Source of the DNA: Niastella vici
Lineage (GTDB): Bacteria; Bacteroidota; Bacteroidia; Chitinophagales; Chitinophagaceae
NCBI RefSeq assembly: GCF_002077945.1
Contig: NZ_LVYD01000058.1
Location: forward strand, 124,001-188,000
DNA: 64,000 nucleotides
Direction: 5' to 3'
The notes beneath the pieces were generated by a model that made no database searches, had not been told where the DNA came from, and saw nothing but the letters and a program-made list of their open reading frames with translations. Positions within the stretch are counted from its first letter, which is position 1. Each line of letters begins with the position of its first letter. Shown piece after piece: positions 1 through 9,305 of this stretch. Position numbers and translations under genes: made by a program.

Positions 1-815
1 CGTTAGTAAAGTATAATGGTCAGCTTCAGCAACTTGAAACCATAATCGCTTCCTATGAAGAGCAGGAAAAAAAAGGTAATATAGCTTTAAAGGAAGTGGT
101 AAGGCTAAAATCAGTTTATATAAAACTGAATAACGACAAAACTGAACTTTTTCAGGCCATTCAGCAAGAGCAAAAAGATCTGCAATTGATTTTACAAACC
201 AAACAGTTTATCACCCCCCGTTTAGATAGCCTGGCATGGGATAAATATGAACAACTAACTATCCTGGATTCACTTCAACAGCTCGCTTTGCAATATAGGG
301 CCGATTATAGGTTAACCGCGCTCAGCAAAACGATGACTGAACTGAATGTTCAGTACCAGAAAAGCCTGGCCATACCTGATCTAACGCTTGGAACTTCCTA
401 TGATCAACGAGGCAATGCTTTCAATCGCCAACTTATGTTAACAGTTGGTGTGCCGCTGCCTTTATGGAACCGTAACCAGGGTAACATCCGTTTTGCTGAA
501 ACACAAACCAGGTTATCAGTAGTTAATCAGCAGACCATGCAGGCAGCTATTGAAAGCGAAGTGAATGCTGCCTGGTATACTATGCAACGAAGCATTCAGG
601 AATATCAGAAAACAAAACAAATATATAACGCTGATTTTTTCGATGTATACAATGGCATGACCGTTAATTTTCTTAAACGCAATATCAGCCTGATAGAATT
701 TGTTGACTTTTTTGAATCGTATAATGAAAGTGTTGCCGAGGTCAATCGCATCCGGAAACAATTGGTCTTATCTGCTGAGAATATTAATTACTCTGTTGCA
801 TACCCTTTATATTAA
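1..815 (+). CDS. Outer membrane efflux protein, CzcC/TolC family (5' end outside window)
   Basis: This is the outer membrane factor of a tripartite metal efflux pump, which carries substrate from the periplasmic adaptor to the outside. The frame is open from base 3, so the gene starts before the window; the GTG at 96 is internal. The visible part has long amphipathic helices and, near residues 107-130 counted from that GTG, the typical OEP segment VGVPLPLWNRNQGNI found before the membrane beta hairpin. The stop is 4 nt before the adaptor gene and the pump gene follows, so the three form one operon. The family call is firm. The metal cannot be read from this subunit. Confidence 0.9.
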   Translation, partial: LVKYNGQLQQLETIIASYEEQEKKGNIALKEVVRLKSVYIKLNNDKTELFQAIQQEQKDLQLILQTKQFITPRLDSLAWDKYEQLTILDSLQQLALQYRADYRLTALSKTMTELNVQYQKSLAIPDLTLGTSYDQRGNAFNRQLMLTVGVPLPLWNRNQGNIRFAETQTRLSVVNQQTMQAAIESEVNAAWYTMQRSIQEYQKTKQIYNADFFDVYNGMTVNFLKRNISLIEFVDFFESYNESVAEVNRIRKQLVLSAENINYSVAYPLY

Positions 816-819
816 ACTC

Positions 820-1905
820 ATGTTTATGAAATATAACTTGTTTTGGCTGGCTATCGTGACCCTGACTTTTTCGTGCGGTAATCATAAACCAATCGACAGT
901 GCAGGCAACGTCTTTGCTTTAACCGATACCATGTTATCAAAAACAAAGTTTGCGAAAGCAGCGGTGCAGGATGTAAAGAATGAATTGAGGCTGTATGGGA
1001 AAATTACCGCTGATAATAGTAAATTATCCCAGGTGTTTCCGATAGTAGGTGGAAATGTAATTAAAGTAAATGTAGAATTGGAAGATTATGTAAAGCAGGG
1101 CCAGGTACTGGCAATTATTCGTAGTGGCGAAGTGGCTGAATATGAAAAAGAGCGATTGGATGCAATTAGTGATGTGGCAATAGCTGAAAAGAACCTGCAG
1201 GTGGCAAAAGACCTGTTTGCGGGTAAATTAAATTCTGAAAAAGATGTGGTAGCTGCCGAAAAAGAACTTGAAAAATCCAAGGCCGCTTTGCAACGAAGTA
1301 ATGAAGTCTACGGCATTTATAATTTGAAGAAGGGCGCCCTGTACAACGTTACTGCTCCGATCAGCGGATTTATTATTGAAAAGAACGTTACCCAGAATTT
1401 AATGTTAAACAGTAATAATGTTAATAACCTTTTTTCTATTGCCCAGATAGATGAAGTGTGGGTGCTTGCAAATGTAAACGAATCTGACATTGGCCTCATA
1501 TCACAGGGCATGGACGCATCCATTAAAACCATCAGCTATCCTAACAGAACGTTTACAGGTAAAGTGGATCGTATTTTTAATATCCTTGACCCCGATACAA
1601 AAGCGATGAAAGTCCGTATTCGCATCCCTAATACCAACCTGGCATTAAAACCCGGGATGAGCGCTACTGTTTCATTACAGTACGCCGAACACAGGAAATT
1701 GATCACTATTCCATCATCGGCAATAATCTTTGATAAAAGCAAGAACTGGGTAATGGTATATAAAGACCGGAGCCATATTGAAACCAGGATCATTGATGTG
1801 TACAGGCAGATAGGAGATAGCACTTACGTGCTCGATGGGTTGCAGGAAGGTGAAACAATAATTTCGCAAAACCAGATGCTGATCTATGATGCTTTAAACG
1901 ATTAA
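820..1905 (+). CDS. RND efflux periplasmic adaptor (CusB/CzcB/HlyD family), lipoprotein
   Basis: This is the membrane fusion protein linking the RND pump to the outer membrane channel. The start at 820 (or the in-frame ATG at 826) is preferred over upstream codons because it gives a lipoprotein signal with lipobox TFSC and Cys19. Downstream come a biotinyl-lipoyl-like half (VELEDYVKQGQVLAII), a coiled-coil hairpin around residues 110-150, the second lipoyl half and a beta-barrel with the family motif LALKPGMSATVSL. Length is about 361 aa, usual for CzcB-like adaptors. No His-rich or Met-rich N-terminal metal-binding extension is visible. The gene sits between the channel gene (4-nt gap) and the pump gene (25-nt gap). 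Confidence 0.92.
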   Translation: MFMKYNLFWLAIVTLTFSCGNHKPIDSAGNVFALTDTMLSKTKFAKAAVQDVKNELRLYGKITADNSKLSQVFPIVGGNVIKVNVELEDYVKQGQVLAIIRSGEVAEYEKERLDAISDVAIAEKNLQVAKDLFAGKLNSEKDVVAAEKELEKSKAALQRSNEVYGIYNLKKGALYNVTAPISGFIIEKNVTQNLMLNSNNVNNLFSIAQIDEVWVLANVNESDIGLISQGMDASIKTISYPNRTFTGKVDRIFNILDPDTKAMKVRIRIPNTNLALKPGMSATVSLQYAEHRKLITIPSSAIIFDKSKNWVMVYKDRSHIETRIIDVYRQIGDSTYVLDGLQEGETIISQNQMLIYDALND

Positions 1906-1930
1906 TTCCAGGCTGTCTTAAAAAATCATC

Positions 1931-4900
1931 ATGAACAAATTCATTCGAAATATAATAGGCTTTTCGCTCAGGAACAGGTTTTTTACTTTTTTTTGGGTAG
2001 GCATTATTATTATAGCAGGGATTGTCAGCTATATTAAAATTCCCATTGAAGCTTTTCCCGACGTCACGAATACCCAAATCATCATTGTTACCGAATGGAA
2101 TGGCCGCAGCGCTGAAGAGGTAGAAAGGTTTGTTACCACTCCTATAGAAATTGCCATGAACAGCGTACAGCGAAAAACGAATGTACGCTCCATTACCATG
2201 TTTGGCCTTTCGGTTATCAAAATTATTTTTGAAGATGATGTAGAGGATTTTTTTGCCCGTCAGCAGGTAAATAACCAGTTGCGGAATGTTCAATTACCTG
2301 AAAATGTTGAACCTGATGTACAGCCACCTTATGGACCTACCGGAGAAATTTTTCGCTATACCTTACAAAGTGATAAAAGAGATACCCGTGATCTGTTAAC
2401 GATACAAAATTGGATAATTGACCGGCAATTAAGATCAGTTCCCGGCATTGCTGATTTGGTAGCTTTCGGCGGACAGGAAAAAATTTATGAAATAAGCGCT
2501 GACCCGGTGAAATTGCAAAAATTTGACCTTACCCCATTGCAGGTATTCCAACGGGTATCGGAAAGTAACCTGAATGTAGGTGGTGACGTTATTGAGAAAA
2601 ACGGGCAGGCGTATGTTGTGCGGGGACTGGGATTACTTTCTTCCATCGAAGATATTGAAAATACGATAGTAGATAATGAACATGGTAATCCGGTACTTGT
2701 AAAAAATGTTGCTACCGTCACTGAATCAAGCGCCCCGCGTGTAGGACAGGTTGGCCTTAATGAAAACGATGACGCTGTGGAAGGTATTGTAGTGATGCGC
2801 AAAGGAGAAAATCCCAGTGACGTTTTAAAAAGGTTAAAAACAAAAATAGAGGAGCTCAATACAAAGGTGTTGCCATCAGATGTAAAAATGGTGACGTTTT
2901 ATGACCGGGATAAATTAATGGACTATTGCACACATACCGTAATGCATAACCTGGTTGAAGGTATAATACTGGTTACTGTAATAGTTTTTTTGTTCATGGC
3001 CGATTGGCGTACCACAGTAATTGTTTCCATCATTATTCCCCTGGCACTTTTATTCGCTTTTTTGTGTTTAAAGTTGAAAGGCATGAGCGCCAACCTGCTT
3101 TCATTAGGTGCGGTGGATTTTGGGATCATAATAGATGGGGCTGTAGTGATGGTAGAGGGGTTATTTGTTGCGCTTGACCACCTGGCGCATGAAAGAGGTA
3201 TGGAGCGGTTTAATAAACTGGCAAAGCTTGGGTTAATAAAAAAAGCCGGGGCTGAAATGGGCAAGGCGGTGTTTTTTTCCAAACTGATCATTGTCACTGC
3301 ATTACTTCCAATTTTCTCATTTGAAAAAGTGGAGGGTAAAATGTTCTCTCCCCTTGCCTGGACATTAGGATTTGCGCTGCTGGGCGCCTTGCTTTTTACC
3401 TTAACATTGGTGCCGGTCCTTTGCTCATTTCTGTTAAGTAAAAATGTAAGAGAAAAGAACAATAAAATAGTTTCATTCATCAACAGGGGCGTTGATAAAT
3501 GTTTTCACTGGTCGTTTCATAATATGAGGACGAGCCTTTTACTGGCTTCGCTATTGCTGGTGGCTACCTTGTTTTCTGTTAAATGGCTGGGTACTGAATT
3601 TTTGCCTCAACTGAATGAAGGCGCTTTGTGGGTGGAAGCAAAAATGCCGATGAGCAGCTCGTTGAATGAAACCGTAAAAATGGTTAGCATACTACGCAAA
3701 GAACTGATGACCTTTCCGGAAGTAAATGGTGTTTTATCTCAAACAGGGCGGTCTAATGACGGAACCGATCCCAGTGGCTTTTATTATGTACAGATGCAGG
3801 TAAATTTAAAACCGAAATCAGAGTGGAAAAGGAGATTGTCAATGGATGACCTGGTTGAAGAAATGGATAAAAAACTAAGAAACTACCAGGGTATCGTTTA
3901 TAACTATTCGCAACCCATAATCGATAACGTGGCAGAAGCTGTGGCAGGCATGAATGCCAACAATGCAGTCAAGATCTTTGGCGACGACCTCAATATGCTC
4001 GACAAGATCGCCAATCAGGTAGTTAAACAGATAGAAAATGTACCTGGAATAAGAGATGTAGGTATTTTGCGAAATATTGGGCAACCAGAGATTAGTGTCG
4101 ATCTGGATGAGCAAAAAATGGCTATTTATGGGGTTAATAAAGCCGATGCGCAGGCAGTACTTGAGATGGCGATAGGTGGAAAAACCGCCACCGTAAAATA
4201 TGAAGGCGAAAGGAAATTTGATATCCGGATCCGGTATCAGAAAGATTATCGAAAGGATGAACAGGATATCGCGAATTTAATGGTGCCTACTTTGCGCGGA
4301 GATAAAATACCCCTTAAAGAAATTGGGGATATTAAACGAATTACCGGTCCTGCATTTATTTACCGCGACAATACAAAACGTTTTATAGGGGTGAAATTCA
4401 CCGTAAGAGAAAGAGATCTGGGCAGTACTATTACAGAGGCTCAAACCAAAGTGAACCATCATATAAAATTGCCTGAGGGGTACAGCATAGGCTGGGCCGG
4501 TGAATTTGAAAACCAGGTGCGTGCTACAAAACGGTTAAGCCAGGTGGTACCCATTAGTTTAATAACTATTTTTCTGCTATTATTCATCATGTTTGGCAAT
4601 GTGAAAGATGCAGGTTTGGTTTTAGTGAATGTGCCATTTGCCCTGATCGGGGGTATTCTTGCATTGCATATCACCGGAATGAATTTTGGTATTTCTGCAG
4701 GCGTTGGATTCATCGCATTGTTTGGGATATGCGTTCAAAATGGGGTGATATTAATTTCCGAGTTTCATAAGAAGTTAAAACAACGGCATTCGTTGGAAAG
4801 ATCAATTATTGAAGGCGTTAGAGTAAGGACAAGGCCAGTTGTAATGACAGCAATGATGGCTGCATTAGGGTTGTTACCCGCCGCTCTCTCCAGAGGTATA

Positions 4901-5038
4901 GGATCTGAATCCCAAAAGCCATTAGCCATTGTTATTATTGGCGGTTTAATTACTGCCACCGTTTTAACGCTGCTGATTTTTCCTGTTATTTACTGGTTAT
5001 TTAACCGGAAAACATTTATACATCACGATGTAGTGTAA
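1931..5038 (+). CDS. Heavy-metal efflux RND pump, CzcA-type (CusA/CzcA family)
   Basis: This is an inner-membrane proton/metal antiporter of 1035 aa, full length for the family. The N-terminal helix is followed by the porter-domain start IPIEAFPDVTNTQI, typical of heavy-metal RND proteins. The TM4 segment reads GAVDFGIIIDGAVVMVE, with acidic residues D396, D402 and E409. This matches the DFG...DGA...E pattern of divalent-cation pumps (Zn/Co/Cd/Ni) and not the Cu/Ag type, whose TM4 lacks this pattern. The second membrane half (about residues 860-1025) is complete. The gene is last in the operon and its end faces the convergent gene at 5062 with only 23 nt between. The exact metal is an inference. 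Confidence 0.94.
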   Translation: MNKFIRNIIGFSLRNRFFTFFWVGIIIIAGIVSYIKIPIEAFPDVTNTQIIIVTEWNGRSAEEVERFVTTPIEIAMNSVQRKTNVRSITMFGLSVIKIIFEDDVEDFFARQQVNNQLRNVQLPENVEPDVQPPYGPTGEIFRYTLQSDKRDTRDLLTIQNWIIDRQLRSVPGIADLVAFGGQEKIYEISADPVKLQKFDLTPLQVFQRVSESNLNVGGDVIEKNGQAYVVRGLGLLSSIEDIENTIVDNEHGNPVLVKNVATVTESSAPRVGQVGLNENDDAVEGIVVMRKGENPSDVLKRLKTKIEELNTKVLPSDVKMVTFYDRDKLMDYCTHTVMHNLVEGIILVTVIVFLFMADWRTTVIVSIIIPLALLFAFLCLKLKGMSANLLSLGAVDFGIIIDGAVVMVEGLFVALDHLAHERGMERFNKLAKLGLIKKAGAEMGKAVFFSKLIIVTALLPIFSFEKVEGKMFSPLAWTLGFALLGALLFTLTLVPVLCSFLLSKNVREKNNKIVSFINRGVDKCFHWSFHNMRTSLLLASLLLVATLFSVKWLGTEFLPQLNEGALWVEAKMPMSSSLNETVKMVSILRKELMTFPEVNGVLSQTGRSNDGTDPSGFYYVQMQVNLKPKSEWKRRLSMDDLVEEMDKKLRNYQGIVYNYSQPIIDNVAEAVAGMNANNAVKIFGDDLNMLDKIANQVVKQIENVPGIRDVGILRNIGQPEISVDLDEQKMAIYGVNKADAQAVLEMAIGGKTATVKYEGERKFDIRIRYQKDYRKDEQDIANLMVPTLRGDKIPLKEIGDIKRITGPAFIYRDNTKRFIGVKFTVRERDLGSTITEAQTKVNHHIKLPEGYSIGWAGEFENQVRATKRLSQVVPISLITIFLLLFIMFGNVKDAGLVLVNVPFALIGGILALHITGMNFGISAGVGFIALFGICVQNGVILISEFHKKLKQRHSLERSIIEGVRVRTRPVVMTAMMAALGLLPAALSRGIGSESQKPLAIVIIGGLITATVLTLLIFPVIYWLFNRKTFIHHDVV

Positions 5039-5061
5039 GAGTAACAGTATATGGGACGGTC

Positions 5062-6171
5062 TTACTGAACAACTTTCCAATATGCTGTACTGCCAGGTTT
5101 TCTTTCATCGGTACCCCTAACAACTAGAGTATCATTGTTGCTCAGATCTCCAAAAACCTCTATCCCTTTATCTGTCGACATTCCCTGCCGCACATCAACC
5201 CAGGTGGCTTTACCCTCTTTTACCTTAATAACAAATTTGCGTTCCTGGTTGGTGACGATAGTAGGTGGGGGCAGAATAAAGGAATTTCCGGTTCGCTGTA
5301 AACCCAATTTCACATAAGCATAAGAGCCGGTTTTAAGATCGTGATGGCTGTTGTCATATACATATTCCCATAACTCTGTTCTTGTTTGCGGGTCAATGCT
5401 TTCACTCTTGCGGGTAAGTGTTGCCTGAAATAACTTATTGGGGAACGCATCTACCCTGAAGTTAGCCGTTTTTGATACAGCGCCTGATGCCACATACAAT
5501 TCAGGAACAGCAACCCGCAAACGCAGTTTATTATTTTGCTGTACAGTCAGAATTGCCTGATTGTTGCCAACCAGTGTTCCCCTGTCTGCATTCCTGGCCG
5601 TTACCATGCCATCAAATGGAGCGGTCAGCATTAAATAACCCGCCACTTCTTTGTACGACCTGGCTAGTTGCCGCGATGCTTCATAACTGGCGCTGTCGGC
5701 CAGGTACTGGTTCCTGCTTCGTTCCAGGTCAACAGGCGCTATAATGCCGGGTGTTTTTGCCTGGGCCGCTTTAGATAAGCGTTGAAATACATCGGCGCTG
5801 CTCATATATTTCGCTTTTGCCGCCTGAAGGGAAGCCTGAAATTCTGCATATTTTGTTTGCAGTTCAGGCGCTTCAATAATGGCAAGCGTTTGTCCCTGAT
5901 GGATCTTGTCGCCCATATCTACTTTAAGGTCTTTAATATAACCCTGTACCCGGGCAAACAATGCTGCCTGTTCGTAAGGTAATAATTCAGCCGGCAATTC
6001 AAGATTCTTTGTCACATTCGTGTCGTGTATCACAAATACCGGAACGGTATCGGGTGCATTGGCAGGGGCAGCAACAGGTGAATGCGTATCCTCCTGACAG
6101 CTGATCAATGAGGCAATGCCCAATGCGGCAATAAAATATTTCATAAACCTATCGTTGGTTTTATTGTTCAT
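5062..6171 (-). CDS. RND efflux periplasmic adaptor subunit, lipoprotein
   Basis: This is the membrane fusion protein of the second RND system and the last gene of a tolC-rnd-mfp set. A start at 6171 gives MNNKTNDRFMKYF followed by a lipoprotein signal with lipobox LISC and Cys25. It overlaps the pump stop (6161) by 11 nt, which suggests translational coupling; an ATG at 6144 is the alternative. Visible parts are the lipoyl half DMGDKIHQGQTLAIIEAPEL, a short alpha hairpin, the return lipoyl strand (LTAPFDGMVTARNADRGTLV) and the barrel (LKTGSYAYVKLGL). Length 369 aa is normal. The substrate cannot be predicted from it. Confidence 0.9.
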   Translation of the reverse strand: MNNKTNDRFMKYFIAALGIASLISCQEDTHSPVAAPANAPDTVPVFVIHDTNVTKNLELPAELLPYEQAALFARVQGYIKDLKVDMGDKIHQGQTLAIIEAPELQTKYAEFQASLQAAKAKYMSSADVFQRLSKAAQAKTPGIIAPVDLERSRNQYLADSASYEASRQLARSYKEVAGYLMLTAPFDGMVTARNADRGTLVGNNQAILTVQQNNKLRLRVAVPELYVASGAVSKTANFRVDAFPNKLFQATLTRKSESIDPQTRTELWEYVYDNSHHDLKTGSYAYVKLGLQRTGNSFILPPPTIVTNQERKFVIKVKEGKATWVDVRQGMSTDKGIEVFGDLSNNDTLVVRGTDERKPGSTAYWKVVQ

Positions 6172-9100
6172 TATAGTTTTTACTGTTCGAATCATCCGGG
6201 TCAAGAGATGCCGAAACATAATTTCTTTTTCCAACCGCATACTGGTATACCTGTGGTAAAAAAAATAAAACGCTTATCGTTGAAAATAACAGTCCACCAA
6301 TAACCGCTATCCCCAGTGGTGCTGTTTGATCGGCGCTTTCTCCCAAACCTATTGCCATTGGTACCATACCCGCTATCATGGCCAGGCTTGTCATAATAAT
6401 AGGACGTAGTCTGTTTTCTGATGCCACCAGGTATCCAGTTCTGATATCGCCATCTTTTCTGCGAATTTCTGCCGCTGTAATAAACAGCACAGCATTGGCA
6501 ATGGCAACGCCGATCGCCATTATACACCCCATATAGGATTGTATGTTCAGCGTTTTACCTGTTATCAACAGGAAAAATAAAGAACCTGCTATTACGGCCG
6601 GGATCACCGAAAGAATAGCAAGAGAAGTGCGGAACGATTGAAAAAATACAGCCATTAATAAAAAGATGACCACTACGGCCACCAGCAGGCCAAACTGTAA
6701 ACTGTATAAAGTATCTTTTAATAATTCAGACTGTCCGCGCAATAGTACTTTGGCACCTTTGGGAACAGGCGCCTGGCTTATAAGATCGTTCACTTTTTTG
6801 AATGCATTGCCCATGTCCTTTCCCTGCACATTGGCTGTAATGGTAATATACCGTTGCTGATTCAACCGGTCGTATTCACCGGGCATGGTAATGCGCTTCC
6901 AGGAAGCTACTTCATTCAACAAATGCAGGTTCCCATTGTCTGAAGCCACGGGGATCATTTCCAATTGAGTGGTATTGTTCATCCGGTATTCAGGGTATTG
7001 CACCTGTATTATATAGGCCGTTCCGGTTGCCTTATCGAGCCAGTAGGCCGGCGAGATAAAACGGCTTGAAGAAGTAGCGGCGGTAGTAGACCGCATTATT
7101 TGATCGGTAGTCAAATTTAATTGTCCCGCCTTTACCCTGTCTACATCAATTTTGATAGCCGGGTAATTGAGCGGTGTGGCGATCTGAACATCCTTCAGGT
7201 ACGGAATGGCTGAAAGCTGATTGTACAACCAGGTAGCGGTTTTTCTACCTTCTTCAAGATTTTTATTTACTACAGCAATTTCAATAGGATTGGTAGAACC
7301 CAGGTTGAGTACCTGTTCTGAAAGATTCCCCGGTTCAAATGAAATTTTCGCAGCCGGAATTTCTTTTGCTACAGCAACTCTTAATTGATCTTTAAATTTA
7401 TCCAGGGAAATAACACCTGGTTTCAGTTTGATCTTTGTAACCGATTCATGCGGACCGCCGGTCCACAGGTGAATGTAGTTTACCGGAAAACTGGATGGTT
7501 GTGTACCTACAAAAGCAGAAGAAATGAGTACATTTTCTTTACCTGCGATCTTATTCACTTCATCCAATAATTTGCGTGTGGCGTCTTCTGTTCTTTCCAT
7601 CCGGGTGCCAACAGGTAAACGTAACCGTACCTGTGTTTGGCCGGTATCTGTTTTCGGAAATAATTCCGTACCAATGGTTTTGAATAGTAAAATAACAGCG
7701 CCAACAGAAAACACAATAAACAGGGCGGTAAATACGCCGCCCTTGCCCTGCAAGCGGCTGCCATACTGCGCATATTTATTTTTAAACCGGTCAAAAGCCC
7801 CGGTTGAATTCTTTGTATTACTCAAATGATGTTTCATGAGCCAGTTGCCCATTACCGGAACAAAGGTTTGGGATAACAGGAAAGAAGCGATCATTGCAAA
7901 ACCAACTGCCAGTGACAAAGGCAGGAACATGGCTTTGGGAACCCCATTCATAAACAAAGCCGGAACAAATACTGCCAGGATACTCAGCAGGATCAGCAAT
8001 TTGGGGATAGCTATTTCTTTGGACGCATCTGCTATGGCCCTTGCCTTGCTTTTGCCCATTTCCATATGCCGGTGAATGTTTTCAATAGTAACCGTGGCTT
8101 CGTCAACCAGTATACCTACCGATAAGGCAAGACCGCCCAGCGTCATAATGTTGATGGTTTGGCCGGTGAGGTAGAGAAAAGTGGCCGAGGTAAGCAAGGC
8201 CAGCGGAATAGTTAAAACAACAATTAACGCGCCTCTTCTGTCGCCTAAAAACAATAGAACCATTAATCCGGTCAGCAGGGCGCCCAGGCCGCCTTCGAAG
8301 AGTAAACTTTTGAGTGCACTGATCACGTAACCGGATTGATCAAATTCATAAGAGACTTTGATATCGTCAGGAATGGCGGCCTGCATATCGGGCAATGCGG
8401 CTTTTACCCGCTGCACTACATCCCAGGTTGAAGCATCGGCTCTTTTTGTAACCGGAATATAAACAGAACGTTTTCCATTGATCAGTGCATAACTGGTTGT
8501 TACATCAGCCCCCAATGATACGTTGGCTATATCCTTTACATAAACAGCAGGCCCGCTGCCCAATTGTAAAGGCATATTCTGCAATTCCTGCAAATTCTCT
8601 ATGACGCTGTTCTGTGGTGTTATATAAGTACTATCGCCAATGCGTATGTTGCCGGCCGGACTGATCGTATTTGTTTTTACCAGCGATTGCACAACCTGGT
8701 CGGGAGTGAGGTGATAATTTCTGATCTTATCCGGATCAACAGTGATCAACACCGTTTTCTGATTGCCGCCAAAAGGCGGGGGAGCCGAAACCCCGGGCAG
8801 GGTCGAGAACATGGGGCGAACCCTGAATAAGGCCAGGTCAGAAATTTCGCCGAGGGAACGGGTTTCGCTGCTGAATACCAACTGACCTACAGGCACACTG
8901 CCCGCATCAAAGCGGGTAATGAATGGCAAAACCGTACCCGGGGGCATAAAGGCCCTCGAACGATTTACATAGCCTACAACTTCTGCCATTGCCTGACTCA
9001 TATCGGTGCCCTCGTTAAATTCAATTTTTATGAGGGCTGCACCCTGGATCGATTTTGAATCAACATATTTCACCCCGGTGATATACAGGAAATGATATTC

Positions 9101-9301
9101 ATAATAAGAAGTAATGAAGCCCTCCATTTGTTCGGGCGATAAGCCACCGTAGGGCTGCGCTACATACACGGTAGGCAAACCTAGTTTGGGAAATATATCA
9201 ACCTTTGTATTGCGTACTGCCAGCCATGAAAAGAACAGGATCGCAAACACTGCTACCAGTATGGTGATGGGATGTCGTAATGCTGCTATAACGAGTTTCA
9301 T
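6161..9301 (-). CDS. Efflux RND transporter permease subunit (AcrB/MdtC-like superfamily)
   Basis: This is an inner-membrane proton-driven exporter of about 1046 aa. The start at 9301 gives MKLVIAALRHPITILVAVFAI, a normal RND first helix; longer versions run into the upstream tolC-like gene. The porter-domain start NTKVDIFPKLGLPTVYV, the TM4 motif SVGILVDEATVTIEN with D400 as likely proton relay, and the C-terminal half MAIGVAIANAVLFITAAE are visible. The TM4 motif has one Asp where heavy-metal pumps have the DFG...DGA pair, so this belongs to another RND subclass than the pump at 1931. It lies 4 nt after the tolC-like stop. The substrate is unknown (drug, lipid or other small molecule). Confidence 0.92.
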   Translation of the reverse strand: MKLVIAALRHPITILVAVFAILFFSWLAVRNTKVDIFPKLGLPTVYVAQPYGGLSPEQMEGFITSYYEYHFLYITGVKYVDSKSIQGAALIKIEFNEGTDMSQAMAEVVGYVNRSRAFMPPGTVLPFITRFDAGSVPVGQLVFSSETRSLGEISDLALFRVRPMFSTLPGVSAPPPFGGNQKTVLITVDPDKIRNYHLTPDQVVQSLVKTNTISPAGNIRIGDSTYITPQNSVIENLQELQNMPLQLGSGPAVYVKDIANVSLGADVTTSYALINGKRSVYIPVTKRADASTWDVVQRVKAALPDMQAAIPDDIKVSYEFDQSGYVISALKSLLFEGGLGALLTGLMVLLFLGDRRGALIVVLTIPLALLTSATFLYLTGQTINIMTLGGLALSVGILVDEATVTIENIHRHMEMGKSKARAIADASKEIAIPKLLILLSILAVFVPALFMNGVPKAMFLPLSLAVGFAMIASFLLSQTFVPVMGNWLMKHHLSNTKNSTGAFDRFKNKYAQYGSRLQGKGGVFTALFIVFSVGAVILLFKTIGTELFPKTDTGQTQVRLRLPVGTRMERTEDATRKLLDEVNKIAGKENVLISSAFVGTQPSSFPVNYIHLWTGGPHESVTKIKLKPGVISLDKFKDQLRVAVAKEIPAAKISFEPGNLSEQVLNLGSTNPIEIAVVNKNLEEGRKTATWLYNQLSAIPYLKDVQIATPLNYPAIKIDVDRVKAGQLNLTTDQIMRSTTAATSSSRFISPAYWLDKATGTAYIIQVQYPEYRMNNTTQLEMIPVASDNGNLHLLNEVASWKRITMPGEYDRLNQQRYITITANVQGKDMGNAFKKVNDLISQAPVPKGAKVLLRGQSELLKDTLYSLQFGLLVAVVVIFLLMAVFFQSFRTSLAILSVIPAVIAGSLFFLLITGKTLNIQSYMGCIMAIGVAIANAVLFITAAEIRRKDGDIRTGYLVASENRLRPIIMTSLAMIAGMVPMAIGLGESADQTAPLGIAVIGGLLFSTISVLFFLPQVYQYAVGKRNYVSASLDPDDSNSKNYNEQ

Positions 9302-9305
9302 ACGA

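Noticed and set aside
2923-3483. 186-codon open frame on the minus strand
   Set aside because: It lies inside the CzcA-type pump gene and no family features are visible.
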